From: a virus
Reading direction: 5' to 3' (one strand)
Length of the DNA stretch: 36,230 nt
IMG/VR virus record: IMGVR_UViG_3300020472_000079
Coordinates: 1-36,230 of that record
The translations under genes and the position numbers were made by a program. A model generated the notes under the pieces. It had not been told where the DNA came from, did not search any database, and saw only the letters and a list, made by a program, of their open reading frames with translations. The first letter of the stretch is position 1, and the number at the start of each line of letters is the position of its first letter. Shown in pieces: positions 32,436-36,230 of the stretch.

Positions 32436-34727
32436 ATGGGAGTTAAATCACAAGGTATTACTGGACCAGGAGGTAATTATATTAGTAGTACTTTTAGGGA
32501 TATTTTTGGAAGAACTAAAGAATCTTTAGCAGAAAGACCAGTAAATTTACCACCTTCTGGAATAACTGCAACAGGTGGAGTAATACAAGATGTACAAGAT
32601 CCTTCAGGTAAATATTATAGAAGTCATATTTTTACAGCAACAGGATCTCTCGTAGTTAGTGATGCAAGTACTGAGGGTTCTATAACTGCTGCATCCGATT
32701 TTCTTGTAGTAGGTGGTGGAGGTGCTGGTGGACAAGGAAATAGTCATGGTTCTGCAGGAGGTGGTGCAGGTGGATTTAGGACTAGTATGCCTACTGAGAG
32801 TCCTGGTGGTCCTGGCACATCATCTGAAACTGCAATAACACTAACAGCTACTACATATCCAGTTATAGTAGGTGCTGGTGGTGCTGCACAAGCAGAGTCT
32901 GCTTCACCTGGTGCTGTAGGAGGTTATAGTCAATTTATGGCTCCTACTCAAACTGGGTTTATAAGATCTGAAGGTGGAGGTGCTGGTTCTGGTTATGGTT
33001 CTGGTGCTCCTAATAATAACAAGAAAAATGGTGGTTCTGGTGGAGGTGCTGATGGTCAGACTTCATCTGATCCAGGTGGTAATGGTAGTTATGAGGCTGG
33101 AACTGGTACTCCATCACCAATAACACAAGGATATCCTGGTGGTAATTCAGCTGTTGGAGGTCCTAATTATGGTGGTGGTGGAGGCGGTGGTGCAGGTGCT
33201 GCAGGAGGTGCTCCTGCAACAACTCCTACAATGCCAGCACCTCAGGCAAAAGCGGGTGCTGGTGGTGATGGAAAATTATCAACTATAATTGGTTCCCCTC
33301 CTACTATTAATTCTGGTACTGGTTGGTATTTCGCTGGTGGTGGCGGTGGTAATGGATATCGTGGTCCTGGAACTCCTGCTGATAATCAAGATGGAGAAGG
33401 TGCTGGAAACGGTGGTAATGGTGGTGGCGGTGGTGGTGAAACTGAGACTCCTTGGGGAGGTGGACCTCCTACTTCAGGAAGTGGAGTTGGTACTGGTGGA
33501 GTAGGTTTTAATCCAGGAGCAGATGGAAATAGTGATGCTCCTCCTGCTGGTGTTCCATCTGCTGTTGCTGGTGCTATGGGTGGTACTGGTGGACAAAACA
33601 CTGGCGGTGGAGGCGGTGGTGGAACTACTGATACTTTCCCTTCCCAAAGTTCACCAGCATTGTTTAGTCCTACTGGATTCAGAAGTAAGGGTTCTTCTGG
33701 TGCTGGTGGTAGTGGAATCGTAGTCGTTAGATATGAAATAGGTGCTACACAAACATCAATTACGAGTGCAAAAGCAACTGGTGGTGCGGTAAGTTTTTAT
33801 AATAGTAAAACAATTCATACTTTTGCGGGTTCTGGTACATTTGTCTTACCAGGATCCTTCAGTGAAACCATAGAATACTTCGTTGTTGGCGGTGGCGGCG
33901 GTGGAGGTAGTGACCGTGCAGGTGGTGGAGGTGCTGGTGCTTTAAAGACAGGTACTGTTTCTGCTTCTGGACCTGCTAATGTTGTTGTTACTATTGGTGG
34001 AGGAGGAAATAGTGGTTCTAATAATCAACCTGGTTTTAATGGTAATACTACTACACTCACACTTCCCAGTGCAATAACTGCTCCTGGCGGTGGTGGAGGT
34101 GGTGGTGCTTCTGGAAATGGTCCTGGTGGACCTCCACAATCAGGATATGGTTATGGATTGCCTGGTGCTTCTGGTGGTGGTGCTTCTAGATATAACCCAG
34201 TGCAATCAGGATTAAGTCCTAATAATGCAGCTGCTAGTGATCCATCAGGAAATGTAGGTGGTAAAGGATATAACTCTGGTCCATCTGATCCTAATGGTGA
34301 TGCTGGTGATGCTGGTGGTGGAGGAGGTGGAACTGGCGGTGCTGGTGCTAATGGTGCTGATGGTGCTCTTGGTGGTCTCGGTGGTGCTGGAACTGCAATC
34401 CCATCTACTTTCCAAAATCCTATATCTCCTTATGGTTCTCATGCAACAACTGCAGATACTCCAGGATGGTATTTCGCTGGTGGTGGCGGTGGTGCTGCTT
34501 GGGGAGGCCCTCCTGGTATGGGTACTCCTGGAACTGGTGGTCTTGGTAAAGCAGGTGGTGGTAAAGGTGGACAAGCAGGACCAGGAACTCCTAATATGAA
34601 TGCACAAGCAACTTCTGGTAGATCTGCTAGTGGTTCTGGTGGTGGAGGCGGTGGTGGACACCCAGGTGACAACTTTACATCAGGTAGAGGCGGATCTGGT
34701 ATTGTTGTTATAGCATACCCAACCTAA
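32436..34727 (+). CDS. Two-domain glycine-rich adhesin-type protein
   Basis: A 763-residue protein with a strong ribosome site nine bases upstream. After a 40-residue N-terminus (SSTFRDIFGRTKESLAERPV) come two related glycine-rich domains. Domain 1 (about 75-435) runs from SDFLVVGGGGAGGQGNSHG through TGWYFAGGGGGNGYRGPG to GSGIVVVRYEIG. Domain 2 (about 440-763) runs from IEYFVVGGGGGGGSDRAGG through PGWYFAGGGGGAAWGGPPG to GSGIVVIAYPT at the very end. Each therefore has the same start, middle and end marks. Such polyglycine-rich domains build receptor-binding tips in T-even-type adhesins. It is probably a surface-exposed tail or fibre tip protein. The large antisense frames here are by-products of GGN codons. 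Confidence 0.68.
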   Translation: MGVKSQGITGPGGNYISSTFRDIFGRTKESLAERPVNLPPSGITATGGVIQDVQDPSGKYYRSHIFTATGSLVVSDASTEGSITAASDFLVVGGGGAGGQGNSHGSAGGGAGGFRTSMPTESPGGPGTSSETAITLTATTYPVIVGAGGAAQAESASPGAVGGYSQFMAPTQTGFIRSEGGGAGSGYGSGAPNNNKKNGGSGGGADGQTSSDPGGNGSYEAGTGTPSPITQGYPGGNSAVGGPNYGGGGGGGAGAAGGAPATTPTMPAPQAKAGAGGDGKLSTIIGSPPTINSGTGWYFAGGGGGNGYRGPGTPADNQDGEGAGNGGNGGGGGGETETPWGGGPPTSGSGVGTGGVGFNPGADGNSDAPPAGVPSAVAGAMGGTGGQNTGGGGGGGTTDTFPSQSSPALFSPTGFRSKGSSGAGGSGIVVVRYEIGATQTSITSAKATGGAVSFYNSKTIHTFAGSGTFVLPGSFSETIEYFVVGGGGGGGSDRAGGGGAGALKTGTVSASGPANVVVTIGGGGNSGSNNQPGFNGNTTTLTLPSAITAPGGGGGGGASGNGPGGPPQSGYGYGLPGASGGGASRYNPVQSGLSPNNAAASDPSGNVGGKGYNSGPSDPNGDAGDAGGGGGGTGGAGANGADGALGGLGGAGTAIPSTFQNPISPYGSHATTADTPGWYFAGGGGGAAWGGPPGMGTPGTGGLGKAGGGKGGQAGPGTPNMNAQATSGRSASGSGGGGGGGHPGDNFTSGRGGSGIVVIAYPT

Positions 34728-34737
34728 GGATTATTAT

Positions 34738-34745
34738 CCTAAATA
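34738..34745 (+). promoter_or_regulatory. Late-promoter-like box upstream of the gene at 34772
   Basis: CCTAAATA, followed by ACTAAA, ends 26 nt before the ATG and lies 10 nt after the upstream stop. A short inverted repeat (AGGAT-TATT-ATCCT) just before it has no U-tract. Confidence 0.55.
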
Positions 34746-34771
34746 ACTAAAAAATTACCTTAGATATAAAG

Positions 34772-35224
34772 ATGGCTCATTTTGCAAAATTAGATGGAAA
34801 CAATCTTGTTACTCAAGTTATTGTTGTGAGTAACAATGATACATCAGATGGTGACGGCAAAGAATATGAATCAATTGGTATTGCCCATTGTCAAAAAGTA
34901 TTTGGCGGTGACACTGTATGGAAACAAACCTCATATAATGCTTATGAAGGTTTAGGTTACAGAGGTAACTATGCAGGTATAGGAATGACATTCATGAGTG
35001 ATGTTACTACTTTGGGAGTTGCAAAAACAGATGTTTTTATTGATAACCAACCACATCTTTCATGGACAGTTGGAGTTAATACTGCAACATGGTATCCTCC
35101 TGCTAACCCAGGATCTGCTCCTGCATTAACTGATGCAGAGAAAAATGCAATGAAGTATTATGCATGGAATGAAAGTAATTATCAATCAAACCCATCAACT
35201 GCATGGGTTCTAACTGATCCATAA
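34772..35224 (+). CDS. Conserved marine phage protein, MAHFAKLD family
   Basis: A 150-residue protein starting MAHFAKLDGNNLVTQVIVVS. It continues with GIAHCQKVFGGDTVWKQTSY, YRGNYAGIGMTFMSD, an FIDNQPHLSWTV segment and ATWYPPANPGSAP, ending in a short helix and AWVLTDP. I recognise this as a small protein very common among marine T4-like and other phages, usually near fibre genes. The 'W-x-V/L ... W-x-P-P' tail is typical. Its biochemical role is not established. It may be a fibre chaperone or capping protein, which is inference. It is flanked by late-type boxes on both sides, suggesting separate transcription of the neighbouring fibre gene. Confidence 0.65.
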   Translation: MAHFAKLDGNNLVTQVIVVSNNDTSDGDGKEYESIGIAHCQKVFGGDTVWKQTSYNAYEGLGYRGNYAGIGMTFMSDVTTLGVAKTDVFIDNQPHLSWTVGVNTATWYPPANPGSAPALTDAEKNAMKYYAWNESNYQSNPSTAWVLTDP

Positions 35225-35227
35225 ATA
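35220..35227 (+). promoter_or_regulatory. Late-promoter-like box upstream of the fibre gene at 35247
   Basis: CATAAATA, one mismatch from TATAAATA, overlaps the upstream stop codon, continues as TAAATAACTAAA, and ends 19 nt before the ATG. Confidence 0.6.
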
Positions 35228-35246
35228 ACTAAAAAGTAACTATAAA

Positions 35247-36230
35247 ATGTCACAGGTTAATGTAGATAGAATTAAAAGCCGTGCGGGGACAGGTTCTCCT
35301 ACTTTTACCAATGGTTTAGTTTGTAGTGGAGTAGGAACCTTTTCTAGTCAGGTTTCTATTGCTGGTACTTTGACATATGAAGACGTAACCAATGTAGATT
35401 CGGTTGGTATTGTTACTGGTAGATTAGGATTAAGAGCGAGTGGTGGTGGTTTAGATGTAGTAGGAGTATCTACTCTAACTGCTGCCCAAGCAGATGTTGC
35501 AACATTTACATCAAATCAATCTGCTTCAGTAGTATATGTTAAAGATAGTGATGGAGATGGTATTCTTATCAGTGGAAGTTCTTTATATGGTCATAGAATT
35601 TATACAACTACCACAGAGGATTTATTATTAGGAACTAATACCACAGAAAGAGTTCGCATTACATCAGCAGGTAGAGTTGGTATCGGAACTGATAATGTTG
35701 ATTCAAGATTAGAAGTAGTTGATACGAGTGGTCTTGGTATTATTTCACGATCTGCAGCAACACAAGCAACTGATAGTAACAAAGGACTTAAGGTAAGAAA
35801 TAATAGTACAACAGATACTTTCAATGTAAGTTACAAAGGACAAGGTTACTTTGCAGGTAATGTTGGTATCAAAACTGATTCTCCAGCAGTAGATCTCCAT
35901 GTACAAGATGGAAGTGGAACCATAAGAGTTGAATCCACATCTGATGCTACTTCTGCGAGAATAGAAATTCTTGGAAAAAATAATTCATATGCTGGATTGC
36001 ATATGGGAGATACTGATGATGTAGATGTAGGTGGTTTGAGGTATTACAACACTGATAATTTTTTACAAATCAGAACTAACGCAAGTGAAAGAGTTCGCAT
36101 TACATCAACGGGTGGATTAACTCTTAGTAATGGAGAATTAATAGAGAAATGTCATATACAATCATCACCAGCATGGAGTTCTAATGGTGCTGTTGATTTG
36201 GATAATGGAGTAGTTCAGTATAATACAACA
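35247..36230 (+). CDS. Tail fibre protein (5' part, cut by window end)
   Basis: The frame opens at ATG 35247 and runs without a stop to the last base (328 codons), so the C-terminus is missing. It begins MSQVNVDRIKSRAGTGSPTF followed by TNGLVCSGVGTFSSQVSIAG and LTYEDVTNVDSVGIVTGRLG, a common start of marine phage fibres. Two copies of ERVRITS-x-GR/G-x-x (35646 and 36087) precede RVGIGTDNVDSRLEV and similar beta repeats, the shaft pattern of fibres ending in a chaperone or binding domain. Whether a peptidase S74 domain follows cannot be seen. A late-type box stands 19 nt upstream. The missing end would carry the host-binding region. Confidence 0.7.
   Translation, partial: MSQVNVDRIKSRAGTGSPTFTNGLVCSGVGTFSSQVSIAGTLTYEDVTNVDSVGIVTGRLGLRASGGGLDVVGVSTLTAAQADVATFTSNQSASVVYVKDSDGDGILISGSSLYGHRIYTTTTEDLLLGTNTTERVRITSAGRVGIGTDNVDSRLEVVDTSGLGIISRSAATQATDSNKGLKVRNNSTTDTFNVSYKGQGYFAGNVGIKTDSPAVDLHVQDGSGTIRVESTSDATSARIEILGKNNSYAGLHMGDTDDVDVGGLRYYNTDNFLQIRTNASERVRITSTGGLTLSNGELIEKCHIQSSPAWSSNGAVDLDNGVVQYNTT
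35646..36107 (+). repeat. Pair of identical 21-bp direct repeats in a fibre gene
   Basis: GAAAGAGTTCGCATTACATC plus A occurs at 35646-35666 and 36087-36107, in frame, encoding ERVRITS in two fibre-shaft modules 441 nt (147 codons) apart. Confidence 0.9.

Noticed and set aside
33386-34672. Several antisense and alternate-frame ORFs in the glycine-rich gene
   Set aside because: GGN-rich codons leave few stops in other frames; translations are poly-Pro, poly-Ser/Thr or Val/Leu runs without protein-like character.
34728-34743. AGGAT-TATT-ATCCT hairpin as a terminator after the glycine-rich gene
   Set aside because: A 5-bp AT-rich stem without a following T-run; it overlaps the next late-type box instead.
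1-36230. tRNA genes, insertion sequences, integrase or attachment sites
   Set aside because: None were seen by eye; the gaps between genes are too short for most of these, but a dedicated tRNA scan was not possible.

Overview
This window is part of the virion-assembly region of a T4-like marine myovirus, most probably a cyanophage (Prochlorococcus/Synechococcus type). The evidence is an AT-rich genome with tightly packed genes, recognisable homologues of T4 gp32, gp53, gp48, gp4, gp54, gp26, gp27 and gp5, and a long array of fibre, beta-helix and glycine-rich proteins typical of marine T4-like phages. A small protein ending in the CP12 (Calvin-cycle regulator) C-terminal signature points to a photosynthetic host. 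All family names rest on reading the translations; no database search was run.

Layout. 1-522 is the end of gp32 (ssDNA-binding protein), rightward. 523-3362 is a leftward block: gp4 (head completion), an unknown protein, gp48 (tail tube cap) and gp53 (baseplate wedge). gp32 and gp53 meet stop to stop with no spacer, and a rho-independent terminator for gp32 lies inside gp53. From 3405 everything runs rightward. First comes tail tube/hub assembly: gp54-like, gp26, a small gp51-position protein, two tape-measure-like proteins, a gp27-like hub, the CP12-like protein, and a gp5-like OB-fold protein. A 1466-residue repeat protein follows, then a separate beta-helical needle-like protein and a small structural protein. 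An island of three small genes (18662-19318) sits behind a consensus sigma70 promoter that carries a perfect palindrome. The fibre/decoration region (19376 to the end) holds a 1983-residue pectin-lyase-type protein, an Ig-like/glycine-rich adhesin, repeat fibres, two small beta proteins, a two-domain glycine-rich protein, a small conserved protein, and a fibre gene cut by the window end.

How it works together. The genes supply tail-tube initiation and capping, the central hub and membrane-puncturing device, tape measures and their chaperones, and surface fibres for host recognition. T4-late-like promoter boxes (NNTAAATA, including one perfect TATAAATA) recur 19-37 nt before many start codons, on both strands, so most of the window is probably late-expressed. 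The sigma70-type promoter at 18630 is the exception.

Most notable observations: a canonical -1 frameshift heptamer (TTTTTTC) four bases before the gp26 stop that would fuse gp26 to the next ORF, as in lambda-type tail-assembly chaperones; a CP12-like gene inside the tail-hub operon; a gp5 hub device split into separate genes with no visible lysozyme; tandem pentapeptide repeats in a tape-measure-like protein; and an Ig-like domain interrupted by a roughly 380-residue largely glycine-rich insertion.
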